64,000 nucleotides of DNA from Paraglaciecola polaris LMG 21857 (GCF_000315055.1 NZ_BAER01000127.1:124001-188000), one strand, 5' to 3'; counted from the first letter of the stretch, positions 35,187-45,349 are shown. Program-made: numbers and translations. Notes: generated by a model not told the origin, from the sequence alone.

Positions 35187-35561
35187 GTGTGCTCTCCAAG
35201 TCGTTTGACGCGCAGCATTATTAGAAGCTAATTTTATTAGCCTGCATGGATAGCTACGTCATTATAATTATAGGTCTTTGTTAACCCCGTTTTGTGTCTA
35301 TATACGACAAAAAAACGCAGATAAAAAGATTGTCGAGAAGGGTCTCTTAGGCGGGCATTATAGACTAAATTAAGCTGGACACTTACGATTTATTACATTT
35401 TTTATCGTAAAAAGAGTGCGCATTTATTTTGTTGTGCTGGGCTAATTAAGTCTGGGTAGAGGCACCATTTAGCGTAGGGAGATAACCCAGCAGTTTGTAT
35501 TACCCTTGCACGCGTGGGTAACGTACAATAGCGGCATTTGAAAAAGTCAGAGCAGGATTTT
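35187..35561. promoter_or_regulatory. Divergent intergenic region
   Basis: This 375-base spacer separates the minus-strand receptor from the plus-strand GTPase gene and must hold both promoters. I see no clear operator, repeat or small gene in it. Confidence 0.4.
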
Positions 35562-36566
35562 ATGTCGATTCATTGGTATCCAGGGCACATGCACAAGGCC
35601 CAGAAAGAAATTAGAGAGCTATTGCCACAAGTAGACTTGTTGATAGAAGTGCTTGATGCGCGCATCCCCTATTCCAGTGAAAATCCGGCGATAGCGGCTA
35701 TTCGTGGTGAAAAGCCGTGTATTAAGGTATTGAGTAAATCCGATTTGGCTGACCCAGAGGTTACCGCGATTTGGCAGGCACATCTTGAACAAGAGCGGGG
35801 GGTTAAAACGTTCACCACCACCACAGAACAGCCACAGAAGATGAAGCAAATCATTGATCTGTGCCGCAAAATGTTGCCAGAAAAAGAGGCCAGCATTAAA
35901 ACCATCAACACTATGATATGCGGGATCCCAAACGTAGGTAAGTCGACCCTGATAAATATTTTAGCGGAACGAATTGTTGCAAAAACGGGTAACGAACCTG
36001 CCGTGACCAAAGCCCAACAACGGATAAATTTAGGCAGTGGGATCATACTGTTTGATACCCCAGGGATCCTGTGGCCAAAAGTAGAAAATCCACAAAGTAG
36101 TTATCGCCTAGCCACTACGGGCGCGATAAAAGATACTGCTATGGAATATGATGATGTGGGCTTTTTTGCTGCTGATTATCTGATCAAAGCCTATCCTGAG
36201 CTGCTCAAAGAACGTTTTAAGCTTGAGTATATTCCTGATACGGAAATTGAATTTTTAGAAATGGCTGCCGCCCAACGCGGTGCTTTGCGGGCTGGCGGAC
36301 GAGTCAATTTACATAAGATTTGCGAAGTGCTAGTGAATGAATTTCGTTCCGGTAAATTGGGACGCATCAGCCTTGAAACACCAGAGATGGTATTAAAAGA
36401 AGAAGCTGAAATGGCCGCGGCGGAGCTTAAAAAAGCTGAAGAAAAAGCCCAACGTAAAGAGCGTTTTAAAACAGGCTCATTGACTCGGGACAAAAAAGCT
36501 CAAAAAGAGCATCGAATTGAGCGTGTACAACGTCGTAGTAAAGAAAAACAAGCCAGCAAAAAATAG
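35562..36566 (+). CDS. ylqF: Ribosome biogenesis GTPase YlqF/RbgA
   Basis: A 334-residue circularly permuted GTPase. The ATG at 35562 follows AGGA; an upstream TTG would add eight residues without support. The G motifs appear in permuted order: G4 as SKSDL, then G1 as GIPNVGKST, then DTPGILWP (G3). The N-terminus HWYPGHMHKAQKEI is the family signature. A basic, Lys/Glu-rich helical tail (from about residue 280) fits RNA binding. In Bacillus RbgA helps assemble the 50S subunit. It stands alone with its own promoter. Confidence 0.93.
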   Translation: MSIHWYPGHMHKAQKEIRELLPQVDLLIEVLDARIPYSSENPAIAAIRGEKPCIKVLSKSDLADPEVTAIWQAHLEQERGVKTFTTTTEQPQKMKQIIDLCRKMLPEKEASIKTINTMICGIPNVGKSTLINILAERIVAKTGNEPAVTKAQQRINLGSGIILFDTPGILWPKVENPQSSYRLATTGAIKDTAMEYDDVGFFAADYLIKAYPELLKERFKLEYIPDTEIEFLEMAAAQRGALRAGGRVNLHKICEVLVNEFRSGKLGRISLETPEMVLKEEAEMAAAELKKAEEKAQRKERFKTGSLTRDKKAQKEHRIERVQRRSKEKQASKK

Positions 36567-36603
36567 TCTTAACAAAGGGAAGAGTCTGTTTGACCCAAGA
36601 ATT

Positions 36604-36756
36604 ATGAATAAACTACTGATTATAATCATGCTGTTTACTGGTACCGGCTGCGGTTCGCTGACGGTACAGAAGGGCCGAGCTAAAGCCACGGTAGAAAAGC
36701 CCGCCACGAAACCTTGTGGGATTGAAAACATCGACAAATGCAATGGCACCAGTTAA
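36604..36756 (+). CDS. Small lipoprotein, hypothetical
   Basis: A 50-residue frame starting MNKLLIIIMLFTGTGCGSL, a short signal peptide with a lipobox-like TGTGC. The mature part is about 35 residues, basic, with two further cysteines (KPCGIENIDKC). It follows the GTPase gene by 38 bases on the same strand. Ribosome site is weak (AAGA). Small lipoproteins of this kind are common and seldom characterised. Confidence 0.5.
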   Translation: MNKLLIIIMLFTGTGCGSLTVQKGRAKATVEKPATKPCGIENIDKCNGTS

Positions 36757-36767
36757 ATGCCTGCTGG

Positions 36768-37748
36768 TTATTTATCTGCTTGAGCAATAGCAGCCAATAT
36801 GTCTTGCATTTGTTGTTGCAATATTAAGCTGGTGGATAAAGGCATCAATTTCGTTTCAAGCTCTCCTGCAAGAATACTTTGACTGGCGGCTTCGATTTGA
36901 AACTCAAACCCAGAGCCTTTTCGTTGTTCTCTGAACTGCTCGATTTTACGGTCTGCTTGATATAACGCACAGCTGTCTGCTCGCCAAAAGTTTGCGATAT
37001 CGATGTACCCTTTTTCTCCGATTATATATGCAGAGTTCTGCATTTTAGCTCTGAATGAGCAGGCTAATGTGGCGGTGGCGTGTGGATATTGGGCTAAAAT
37101 AGTGAGGTCGTCTTCCACTCCCGTTTTTGCCCTTTGGTGACAGGTTTGGCTATGTATCGGTTGCTGACCAATAAAATGCTGAGCAATCGCTAAGGTATAA
37201 ATCCCCATATCGAGTAAACACCCGCCAGCAAGCTGTGGATTGTACATGCGATCGCCTTCGATGTATGTTACAGGGTGGCCAAAATCTGCTTTAACATGGA
37301 CTATTTCGCCGATTCTGCCGCTATCTAACCATTTTTTTGCTTGAATGATAGTGGGTAAAAAGTATGTCCACATGCCCTCCATTAAAAAACATCCGGTTTG
37401 GGCCGAAATATTCATCAACTGCTGGCACTGCTCGGGAGTGACCGTGATTGGCTTTTCACACAATACATGTTTACCGGCACAAAGCGCCGCTTTAGCCTGC
37501 TCGAAATGAAACGTGTGTGGCGTGGCAATGTATATTGCATCCACCTCAGAGTGTGCATAAAGAGCTTGATAGCCTTCAATCACATGAGCAAGATTGTAAC
37601 TGCTCGCAAATGCCCTTGCTGAATGGATACTTCGTGCTGCTACCGCTTTAAGCTCAGCATGTTTGCTGTGGATAATATCTTGGCAAAATGTATGGGCGAT
37701 ACGACCTGCGCCCAGTACTCCCCAGCGGATTTTTTCTTGAGCGCTCAT
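36768..37748 (-). CDS. Gfo/Idh/MocA family oxidoreductase
   Basis: A 326-residue NAD(P)-dependent dehydrogenase. The Rossmann motif is WGVLGAGRIAH at residues 9-19. The EKPI motif, which carries the conserved Lys that contacts substrate and cofactor, is in HVLCEKPIT near residue 98. GGCLLDMGIY near residue 176 holds the catalytic region. Length fits dihydrodiol dehydrogenase- or glucose-fructose oxidoreductase-like members. It is monocistronic and faces the small lipoprotein gene. Members oxidise or reduce varied sugars and diols; the substrate here is unknown. Confidence 0.85.
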   Translation of the reverse strand: MSAQEKIRWGVLGAGRIAHTFCQDIIHSKHAELKAVAARSIHSARAFASSYNLAHVIEGYQALYAHSEVDAIYIATPHTFHFEQAKAALCAGKHVLCEKPITVTPEQCQQLMNISAQTGCFLMEGMWTYFLPTIIQAKKWLDSGRIGEIVHVKADFGHPVTYIEGDRMYNPQLAGGCLLDMGIYTLAIAQHFIGQQPIHSQTCHQRAKTGVEDDLTILAQYPHATATLACSFRAKMQNSAYIIGEKGYIDIANFWRADSCALYQADRKIEQFREQRKGSGFEFQIEAASQSILAGELETKLMPLSTSLILQQQMQDILAAIAQADK

Positions 37749-37989
37749 TGTAACGTCCTAATGTGTTCATTGGTTGCTGTTCAAGGCTAACCTGTGACGC
37801 ATTGTTATGCATTTACGTTTATCTGAAATGAACCCACTGATTTGAGTAAAAAGTGATATTTGGTAAGGGGCGTTTGGTATGTTATGGGATACCTTAGTAT
37901 CGCCTTATAGATTTTTCTCTCTCAGAGAATGGGGTTTAATTGCTCCAACGAAACGAGATAATCACTTATTAAGAACCGAGGAATTGACC

Positions 37990-38385
37990 ATGTTGAAAAT
38001 AGTTAAAACTTCTATCGCTATCGCCGCCACTTCATTAATGATGTCAGGTGTTGCCCAAGCAGACGTAGCAGAAGCATTGCAAAATATTTGCACCATAGTA
38101 AAAGCGGATGACAAAGGCGAACTACGTAAAAAGATGAAGCGAGTTCAATCCGACTACCGTTTGAAGTTACAAGATTATTACGCAGGAATTTCTTGCGGCG
38201 GTAACAGCTTAATTCGTACCGCTATGCTTAACGACGCGGTTGAAGCCGGTACATTATTGGTTAAGAAAATGCCAAAAAGTGATTTGTCCACACCTGAGCA
38301 AGACGGTAAAACGGTTATCGCTTGGGCATCGGAAAACGGTTTAAATGCGTCACCTATCATGAGTGTACTTAACGACCGTATCTAA
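37990..38385 (+). CDS. DUF3718 family secreted protein
   Basis: A 131-residue protein whose ATG at 37990 has GAGGAA seven bases before it. A clear signal peptide ends at VAQADVAEAL. The mature part contains two cysteines (NICTIV and GISCGGNSLI) and the helical DUF3718 pattern (LRKKMKRVQSDYRLKLQDYYAGISC). DUF3718 proteins are small periplasmic proteins of Alteromonadales and Vibrio with no known function. It is followed by a terminator and is probably a single-gene unit. Confidence 0.8.
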   Translation: MLKIVKTSIAIAATSLMMSGVAQADVAEALQNICTIVKADDKGELRKKMKRVQSDYRLKLQDYYAGISCGGNSLIRTAMLNDAVEAGTLLVKKMPKSDLSTPEQDGKTVIAWASENGLNASPIMSVLNDRI

Positions 38386-38770
38386 ATGATTCATTCGTCA
38401 ATCACCTTTACTTGGTAACGACGAAAAACAGTTTCAACATGGTAAGCAGGTAGCGCTACTTGCTCCTTAAGAAATAGCCCCATATGGGGCTATTTTTTTA
38501 TCTGTAAAACAAAGCTTTTTATTTTGACGTCACATTATTCATTGGCATGCTGAGTACGAACAAAACGTGCAGCAGTAGTTGGTCATGGCTTTTCCAATGC
38601 CGGTCTATTACGGTAAATCACAAACGCCTATCGATTTAAATTAACCGGCATGTTCACTATTTAAACGCCGTGCAGGATAAAGTAATGTGTTGGGTGCATG
38701 ATCAGTATTGAGCATAAATCGCGTGCTCAAATGGACATCAACCCTTTCTAGAACGGATAAGATAAAAGCT
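38386..38770. other. Intergenic region with terminator, otherwise empty
   Basis: 385 bases. A strong terminator lies at 38472-38499; the rest holds the presumed promoter of the cupin gene and no other recognisable element. Confidence 0.4.
38472..38499 (+). terminator. Rho-independent terminator
   Basis: AAATAGCCCC-ATAT-GGGGCTATTT forms a perfect ten-pair stem running into seven T residues. It ends the DUF3718 gene transcript. Confidence 0.9.
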
Positions 38771-39220
38771 ATGAAAACAAAAACACTCTCAATATTACTC
38801 GCAATGGGCTCTGGGCTCAGTGGAATGTCCTACAACGCTCAGGCACAAGTTGAAGAAAAGGGTCTTATACAAACTCAGGTTGTCACTCGTCAGCAAGCGG
38901 ATGTGAGCCATTACGATGGTGCCGTTTTTTATAGTTATTTTATCGGCGACACTGTGGGTAGCACAGGTGCCATAGCTGGTATGGCCGTGATAGAACCCGG
39001 CTTTGAGATCCATCCGCCCCATGAACATATAGATGAAGAGTATTTAACCGTGGTTTCAGGTCAGGGTGAATGGAGCGTTAACGGTAAAACGTTTCCGGCA
39101 AATACCGGGGATATGATTTACGTTGCGCCCAATGACTCTCACGGTATCTTTAATACAGGAGAGGTCCCGTTAGTTTTTGTGGTTAGTCGCTGGAAGAGCC
39201 AGCAACCGAGCGCCAATTAA
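38771..39220 (+). CDS. Secreted cupin-domain protein
   Basis: A 149-residue protein. The ATG at 38771 gives a clean signal peptide (LSILLAMGSGLSGMSYNAQA); the longer reading would bury it. The cupin fold is shown by the first motif, HPPHEHIDEEYLTVVSGQGEW, with His-His-Glu metal ligands, and the second, GDMIYVAPNDSHGIFNTG, with a late His. Cupins of this size bind a metal and may act as isomerases, oxygenases or sugar binders. Export to the periplasm is unusual for enzymatic cupins. No operon partner points to a substrate. Confidence 0.78.
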   Translation: MKTKTLSILLAMGSGLSGMSYNAQAQVEEKGLIQTQVVTRQQADVSHYDGAVFYSYFIGDTVGSTGAIAGMAVIEPGFEIHPPHEHIDEEYLTVVSGQGEWSVNGKTFPANTGDMIYVAPNDSHGIFNTGEVPLVFVVSRWKSQQPSAN

Positions 39221-39387
39221 CGAACCTTGAGCATACCTTGCAAAAAATACCGAATATTTGCTTTTAAGCGGCAAATATTCTGGTTTGTTCAAACCATGCA
39301 GCCATTTATTGCACGCTAGTCAACATGGTTATAGGTATGTTATTTTGAGCTATTCAATGTTAAATATCAGGTAGTAAGGGACAACTA

Positions 39388-41274
39388 TTGGTCAAGATCA
39401 TATGGTTTTGCATTTCGTTGATTATTGGCACCATTCCTTGTGTAATTGCTGCGCAAGCTGTTGTTTCTGGCTTTTCTGAGCAATATCAAACCCTCACTTC
39501 GACCCTCACTTCTCAGCCCCAACAAGTATTATCAGAGTTACTCAGTAAACCGCCGTCAGTCAATACGAGCGATCCAAGCAAAGCTGAGTATTACGCGATA
39601 TTAAGCGATACCTATTACGCGTTGACTTATCCACAAAAAGCCATCGACAGTGCCAGAAAAGGTTTGTCGTTTATCACTCAACAAAACGAGCCTTGGTTAT
39701 ATCAAAATATTAAATTGATAGAAGCCACGGCCCTTGAGATGGCGGGTAAATCTATTGAGGCATTACAAGCAGTCAATGATGCGATTGTATGGGCACAAGA
39801 TAATGAAGATGAAGACACCTTTTTACTGGGTCTATATGTGCGTGGCTCGTTGTTTATTTCATTAAGTGAATACAGCGCTGCAGCGGAGAGCTTTCTTGAA
39901 GCGTATGACCGGACTACTCACAATACGGGTAAGATTTCTAAAGCCAATATTGCTGGCATGTTAGGAGTCATGTACGAAAAACGTGGGGATTATGAGTTAG
40001 CCATTCCTTATTACGCCGAAGCAGTTGCCCACGCCAGAAAGCACAACGAACCGCTGAACCTAAGCATCGTTTTATTTGGTTTAGGCTCTGCTAATTTTTA
40101 TGCTGGCAATGTAGTGGTAGGCGAAGCGCAAATTAGTGAGTCCGCGGATATTGCCCGTGCACTAGGTGACGAGCAAGGAGTGGGATACGCACTCAAGCAA
40201 TTGGCACAGATCAGTATCGAGCAACAGGATTATGCACTTGCTGAGCAGCGTTTGCGCGCTGCCGCTGACATATTCGCCCGTTCTGAAAATATTTCAATGG
40301 ACTTTCAAGTATCCAGAAGCTTATTTATTGTGGCGCTAGCTACAGGTGATTACCAAAAAGCGCAAAAATATCGCGATAGCGCAATCTCATTTCTGATGCC
40401 GGAAACTATGCCCGCTGATGCCATACAATTGGCCATATTAGAGGGGCGATTGGCTGCCGCGCAAGGTGATTTTTCCGCTGCTTACGGACTCGCGACTCGC
40501 GCCCTTAAGTTGAGTGAATCCTATAATGAGAGTCGAAGTTCAGAGCAAATACATAGAGTCAGGGCGATTTATAAGGTGCGTGCGTCAGAGCAAGCTAATC
40601 GGTTACTTGAACACCAAAACCGGTTACAGCGTTTCGCCCTTGAAGCGCAGGAGCAGCGTAATCTATATTTGTGGTCGTTCAGTGGTATCACTGTCTTGGT
40701 GTGTTGCTTGTTAGGGGGGATGGTGTATAGAGTTAAGGCACAAAGCCGCGCATTATCAACGCTTGCCATCACAGATAGTCTGACCGGCCTGTTTAATCGA
40801 AGACATATTATTGAACAGCTCGAACGACAAGTGAATGCAGCCCAGCGCTACAAATACGACTTGTGTGTGGCGATTATCGATCTCGATTTTTTTAAAAAAA
40901 TTAATGACAGTTACGGCCATGGAGTGGGTGATCGTGTGTTGGTCGAGTTTAGTCGGATCTGCAGTGACAATTTGCGTAAATCTGACTTACTCGGGCGCAT
41001 CGGTGGAGAAGAGTTCTTGGTGTTATTACCCCACACCACGTTACAAGATGGGTATAATACCCTTGATGGCTTGCGTCGAAAATTGGCAAAAGTCAGTGAC
41101 GTGCTGGGTATTACAGAGTTATCAATTAGTGTCTCAATCGGCTTAACCAGTTATGGGCAAGGCATTGACGGCATGCAACTCATGGCGAATGCTGATACCG
41201 CACTGTATCAGGCAAAAACACAAGGTCGTGATCAAGTCGTCGTACACTCAACGAGCACGTCCACAAATTCTTAA
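39388..41274 (+). CDS. TPR-GGDEF diguanylate cyclase
   Basis: A 628-residue sensor starting with TTG, supported by AAGGG eight bases upstream and the signal peptide that follows. About 400 residues of periplasmic TPR repeats come next, for example YAILSDTYYALTYPQKAIDSARKGL. One membrane segment follows (LYLWSFSGITVLVCCLLGGMVY, about 430), then a GGDEF domain with DSLTGLFNRR and the active site GGEEF near residue 538. The inhibitory site RKSD stands five residues before GGEEF, so the enzyme should make c-di-GMP under product inhibition. The TPR part probably senses a periplasmic protein or peptide. Confidence 0.92.
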   Translation: MVKIIWFCISLIIGTIPCVIAAQAVVSGFSEQYQTLTSTLTSQPQQVLSELLSKPPSVNTSDPSKAEYYAILSDTYYALTYPQKAIDSARKGLSFITQQNEPWLYQNIKLIEATALEMAGKSIEALQAVNDAIVWAQDNEDEDTFLLGLYVRGSLFISLSEYSAAAESFLEAYDRTTHNTGKISKANIAGMLGVMYEKRGDYELAIPYYAEAVAHARKHNEPLNLSIVLFGLGSANFYAGNVVVGEAQISESADIARALGDEQGVGYALKQLAQISIEQQDYALAEQRLRAAADIFARSENISMDFQVSRSLFIVALATGDYQKAQKYRDSAISFLMPETMPADAIQLAILEGRLAAAQGDFSAAYGLATRALKLSESYNESRSSEQIHRVRAIYKVRASEQANRLLEHQNRLQRFALEAQEQRNLYLWSFSGITVLVCCLLGGMVYRVKAQSRALSTLAITDSLTGLFNRRHIIEQLERQVNAAQRYKYDLCVAIIDLDFFKKINDSYGHGVGDRVLVEFSRICSDNLRKSDLLGRIGGEEFLVLLPHTTLQDGYNTLDGLRRKLAKVSDVLGITELSISVSIGLTSYGQGIDGMQLMANADTALYQAKTQGRDQVVVHSTSTSTNS

Positions 41275-41293
41275 TTAGGTTTACCAGCATATT

Positions 41294-43651
41294 ATGGGAA
41301 ATACACAGCGAGGGTTTATTCTTACCTCGGATCAGCGTGATATCGCGGGTAAAAGTTGTTTAGAGTTTTGGTTATCTAGCGCCGATGGCCCGATTAAAGT
41401 CACTACCACTGCTCAGCAACCGTTATTTTTTGTCAGTCAACAAGATGCCGATCAGGTGCAAAATATTCTAAGGCAAAGCCAAATACCCTGCACCTTAAAA
41501 AATTTGCCGTTAAAGCGCTTCGACCAACAAGCCGTGTGCGCAGTATATTTCCCACGTACTCATCAAGCCTATGCTGCCAAGGAGCGCTTGAGAGTGCAGG
41601 GGATAACGTGTTACGAAGCTGACATTCGGCTGGCCGATCGTTATCTTATGGAGCGCTTTATTTGCGCCAGCGCTGATATCATAGGTACACCACAGCAAGG
41701 TGTTAACTACCCTAGTTACGCTCAATGCCTGCTTAAACCCGCCCAGTACACCCCGCATTTTTCAGTGTTATCGATTGATATTGAATGCAGTGAACACGGC
41801 GAGCTATATTCCATAGGTTTAGCTGGGCCTGATTATCAAAAAGTTTTAATGATAGGCGATGCACAAGATGGCCCTGATTGGATCCAGTGGGTCAGTAATG
41901 AGCAAGCGTTGCTGCAATGCTTTATCGCTGAGGTGAAGCAAACCGATCCGGATATATTGATTGGCTGGAATGTGGTCAATTTTGATTTTCGTCTGCTGAT
42001 TGAGCGAGCCCAGCGTTACAACTTGAAGCTCACATTAGGACGTGGCGGTGAGGCGGTTTACTGGCGAGACGCGCCAAATGAAGTGAATCAAGGTTATATC
42101 AGCATGCCTGGCCGAGTCGTGATAGACGGGATAGATGCGCTTAAAACAGCGACTTACCAGTTCAGTAGTTTTAGCTTGGAATTTGTCGCTCAAGCCTTGC
42201 TGGGCAAAGGTAAATTAAGCGAGGACGTAAACGACCGCTTAGCGCAAATTAAGCATGATTTCTTACATGCCAAAGTCAAGCTTGCCGAATATAACCTGCA
42301 AGATTGTCAGTTAGTTTTAGATATTTTCGACAAAACGAAAGTCTTGGACTTTCTCACCTTGCGCAGTCAGTTAACGGGATTAGAGCTTAACAGGGTAGGG
42401 GGTTCAGTTGCCGCATTCGTTAACCTCTATTTACCTAAATTACATCGGGCAGGTTATATTTCGCCGAATCGACCCATAGATGGCGGACTGGCCAGCCCAG
42501 GTGGTTATGTGATGACCTCTGCACCCGGCTTGTATCGCAATGTATTAGTACTGGACTTTAAGAGTTTGTACCCGTCGATTATCCGCACGTTTAAAATAGA
42601 TCCCCTGGGGTTAGTAGAAGGTTTGTTGCAACCAGAAAAAGGCATACAAGGCTTTAAAAGTGCGATTTTCAGCCGGGATAAGCATTTTTTGCCAGACATC
42701 ATTACGTCTTTGTGGCAACAGCGGGATACCGCGAAACGGAATAACGACAGTGCGCGTTCCCAGGCCATCAAAATACTAATGAATTCATTTTATGGGGTGC
42801 TGGGCTCGGGTGGTTGCCCTTTTTATGATACTCGCCTTGCTAGCTCAATCACGTTGCGTGGGCATGAAATTATGCAAACCACTGCCCGTTGGGTAGAAGA
42901 GATGGGATACGAAGTGATCTACGGCGATACGGATTCGATTTTTGTGTGGTTAGGTGACAATATGCCAGCAGAGCAAGGGCACAAAGTGGGAGTAGAATTG
43001 CAGCACGCTATCAATCAACGCTGGACGCACAATATCACTGAGCAACATCAACTAGACAATTACCTTGAAATTGAATTTGAAACCCAATTCAATCGTTTTC
43101 TAATGCCGACTATTCGGGGCTCAGAACTGGGCAGTAAAAAACGTTATGCTGGGCTAAAACGCATACCGGGTAGTGAAGATGAACTTGTTTTTAAAGGGTT
43201 AGAGTCGGTGCGCTCGGATTGGACTCCCATGGCAAAAAAATTTCAATTGACGCTTTATCAACGAGTATTTGCAGATAAAGATGTAAAAGCATACATTCGA
43301 CAGGTGGTGGCGCAAACGCGTAACGGCGAGCTTGACGGGCAATTGGTTTATCGTAAACGCATCAGGCGACCTTTGGTGCAATACGTAAAAAATATACCCC
43401 CTCATGTGAAGGCTGCACGGTTAGCGGATGAGCGAAATACACAACTCAATAAGCCGCTTCGTTATCAACATAAAGGGCAAATAGCATATGTTATTACCCT
43501 AAATGGCGCACAGCCTATTGAATATCAAAGCAGCGCGTTAGATTATGAGCACTATATTGATAAGCAAATAAAGCCCATTGCTGAAAGTATTTTGCCTTTT
43601 ATCGGGTTGTCTTTTATTGACATAACCAGTGCTCAGCTCGGTTTATTTTAG
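41294..43651 (+). CDS. polB: DNA polymerase II (family B)
   Basis: A 785-residue B-family polymerase (E. coli Pol II is 783), used in lesion bypass and replication restart. The 3'-5' exonuclease shows LSIDIECSEHGELYSIGL, GWNVVNFDFRLL and YNLQDCQLVLDI. The polymerase motifs are DFKSLYPSII (motif A), KILMNSFYGVLGS (motif B) and YGDTDSIFVW (motif C), all with catalytic Asp residues. It starts 19 bases after the GGDEF gene. In E. coli it is LexA-controlled; I see no clear LexA box here. Confidence 0.96.
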   Translation: MGNTQRGFILTSDQRDIAGKSCLEFWLSSADGPIKVTTTAQQPLFFVSQQDADQVQNILRQSQIPCTLKNLPLKRFDQQAVCAVYFPRTHQAYAAKERLRVQGITCYEADIRLADRYLMERFICASADIIGTPQQGVNYPSYAQCLLKPAQYTPHFSVLSIDIECSEHGELYSIGLAGPDYQKVLMIGDAQDGPDWIQWVSNEQALLQCFIAEVKQTDPDILIGWNVVNFDFRLLIERAQRYNLKLTLGRGGEAVYWRDAPNEVNQGYISMPGRVVIDGIDALKTATYQFSSFSLEFVAQALLGKGKLSEDVNDRLAQIKHDFLHAKVKLAEYNLQDCQLVLDIFDKTKVLDFLTLRSQLTGLELNRVGGSVAAFVNLYLPKLHRAGYISPNRPIDGGLASPGGYVMTSAPGLYRNVLVLDFKSLYPSIIRTFKIDPLGLVEGLLQPEKGIQGFKSAIFSRDKHFLPDIITSLWQQRDTAKRNNDSARSQAIKILMNSFYGVLGSGGCPFYDTRLASSITLRGHEIMQTTARWVEEMGYEVIYGDTDSIFVWLGDNMPAEQGHKVGVELQHAINQRWTHNITEQHQLDNYLEIEFETQFNRFLMPTIRGSELGSKKRYAGLKRIPGSEDELVFKGLESVRSDWTPMAKKFQLTLYQRVFADKDVKAYIRQVVAQTRNGELDGQLVYRKRIRRPLVQYVKNIPPHVKAARLADERNTQLNKPLRYQHKGQIAYVITLNGAQPIEYQSSALDYEHYIDKQIKPIAESILPFIGLSFIDITSAQLGLF

Positions 43652-43703
43652 TAAGCTAACCCGCAGTTTATTGGTCAACCGTGTTGATTTCTAAGGAGAA
43701 GAT

Positions 43704-44093
43704 ATGCACGCCGTAAATGTAATGATCGTAGATGATGATGATATTACGCTAACATTGCTTGAGCATATTGTTGATGAGCTGGTTACTGGTGAAATCTTGG
43801 TTTTTTCCAGCAGTATAAAAGCCAATGCCTTCTTGTTAAGTGAAGACGCGCAGCGAATCGGCCTAGTTATTTGTGATTGGCAAATGCCGAGTGTCAGCGG
43901 GATTAAAATTTTGGAGACCTTGCGCACTAAGTCCAAAAATTGTCCCTTCTTAATGATTACGGCCAATCCGACCAAGGACTTGGTGATCAGTGCAAAGCGC
44001 TTAGGCGTGACAGATTTTATTGCTAAGCCTTTTAGTTCAGATGACCTTACTCAGAAGTTGTCTGTCCTACTAGAGAAAATTAGCCCAACGTAA
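43704..44093 (+). CDS. Stand-alone response regulator receiver protein
   Basis: A 129-residue CheY-like protein with no output domain. The acidic pocket VDDDD is at residues 9-13, the phosphorylation site is Asp58 in VICDWQMP, and the conserved Lys is in FIAKPFS near 108. AAGGAG precedes the ATG. It lies between polB and an aminotransferase gene, with no kinase near. It may relay phosphate within a phosphorelay or act on motility or c-di-GMP proteins. Confidence 0.88.
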   Translation: MHAVNVMIVDDDDITLTLLEHIVDELVTGEILVFSSSIKANAFLLSEDAQRIGLVICDWQMPSVSGIKILETLRTKSKNCPFLMITANPTKDLVISAKRLGVTDFIAKPFSSDDLTQKLSVLLEKISPT

Positions 44094-44113
44094 ATAAAGA
44101 GATTTTTCTAATT

Positions 44114-45241
44114 ATGCAGTTTGACAAAATTATTGATAGAACCCCCTCCCATGCCTATAAATGGGAACGTTACAAAGGCCGAGATATTCTGCCTATGTGG
44201 ATTGCCGATACCGAGTTTCGCTGTGCTGAGCCGATCATCGACGCCCTCAAATCCCGTGCAGAACATGGTTTACTTGGTTATACACTGCCTACCCATGCTG
44301 AAGGTGCTAATCAAGCTGTGATTCAATGGTTAGACAAGCAGTATGGCTGGAAAATTGAGCCACAATGGATAGTGTGGACACCGGGCGTGGTACCAGCGTT
44401 TAATGTTGCGTGCAAAGCATATTGTCAGCCAGGTGACAAAGTGATTGTGCAAACCCCTAATTATCCCCCAATGCTTGCGGCACCTAAACTGAATGGCTTA
44501 CAGCGTGCTGATGTCCCTACCGTTGAAGTCGATGGGCGCTGGATGCTTGATTTTGACGTGCTTGAAGGTCACGCCAAAGATCCAAAATGTAGCTTATTTA
44601 TTCTGTGTAACCCTATGAATCCGGTAGGTAGCATGTTGGACGAAGCACAATTGACTCGTGTGGCAGAGATATGTGCGAACAATAACGTCATGTTGTGCTC
44701 AGACGAGATCCATTGTGATTTAATTTTAGACACCCAAGCCAAACATATCCCTGCGGGTAAACTAGCTGCAGGCAAAGACAATTCAGTGACCTTAATGGCA
44801 GCCAGTAAAACGTTCAATGTTGCGGGTCTAGGCACATCATTTGCGATTATTCCCGATGCCAAAGTACGTCAACGGTTTAACCAGGCAGCACAAGGGTTAG
44901 TGCCCTGGGCGAATGTGATGGGTTTGGTGGCAACACAGGCGGCATTTACCCAATGCGACGATTGGTTAACTGCGCAGTTAGATTACTTGCGTGGTAATCG
45001 CGATTATCTTGTAGAGCAAATCAATCAAATCGAGGGATTACGCGTTATTGCGCCCCAGGCGACTTTTTTAGCCTGGATAGATGCCAGCGGTTTAGGTGTG
45101 GATAATCCACAAGCTTATTTTGAAGAAAAAGGCATCGGCCCTTCGCCAGGAATTGATTTTGGCGATAAACAATTTGTACGCATTAATTTCGGTTGTCCCC
45201 GTGCGCAGTTAGAGCAGGCTATTGCCTGTCTTAAAAGCTAA
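44114..45241 (+). CDS. MalY/PatB-type cystathionine beta-lyase
   Basis: A 375-residue fold-type I PLP enzyme of the MalY/PatB group, which cleaves C-S bonds in cystathionine and cysteine conjugates. Typical blocks are LPMWIADTEFRCAEPI, HGLLGYTLP, WTPGVVPAFN, LCNPMNPVG, SDEIHCDLIL and the PLP-lysine motif ASKTFNVAGLG near residue 235. Length is close to E. coli MalY (390). The gene follows the response regulator by 20 bases and ends at a strong terminator. It may supply homocysteine or degrade sulfur amino acids. Confidence 0.9.
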   Translation: MQFDKIIDRTPSHAYKWERYKGRDILPMWIADTEFRCAEPIIDALKSRAEHGLLGYTLPTHAEGANQAVIQWLDKQYGWKIEPQWIVWTPGVVPAFNVACKAYCQPGDKVIVQTPNYPPMLAAPKLNGLQRADVPTVEVDGRWMLDFDVLEGHAKDPKCSLFILCNPMNPVGSMLDEAQLTRVAEICANNNVMLCSDEIHCDLILDTQAKHIPAGKLAAGKDNSVTLMAASKTFNVAGLGTSFAIIPDAKVRQRFNQAAQGLVPWANVMGLVATQAAFTQCDDWLTAQLDYLRGNRDYLVEQINQIEGLRVIAPQATFLAWIDASGLGVDNPQAYFEEKGIGPSPGIDFGDKQFVRINFGCPRAQLEQAIACLKS

Positions 45242-45279
45242 CAACAGATAGCCCGTCTTAATAAACTAAATATATGCAG

Positions 45280-45320
45280 GCGCTAACCCCTCGTTTAAAC
45301 AACAGGGGTTAGCGCTTTTT
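45280..45320. terminator. Rho-independent terminator
   Basis: GCGCTAACCCC and GGGGTTAGCGC (45280-45315) form an eleven-pair stem followed by a T-run. It stands between the convergent MalY-like and zinc-type receptor genes. Confidence 0.9.
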
Positions 45321-45349
45321 TATTACACATCATGCTATCGGTTCATTAA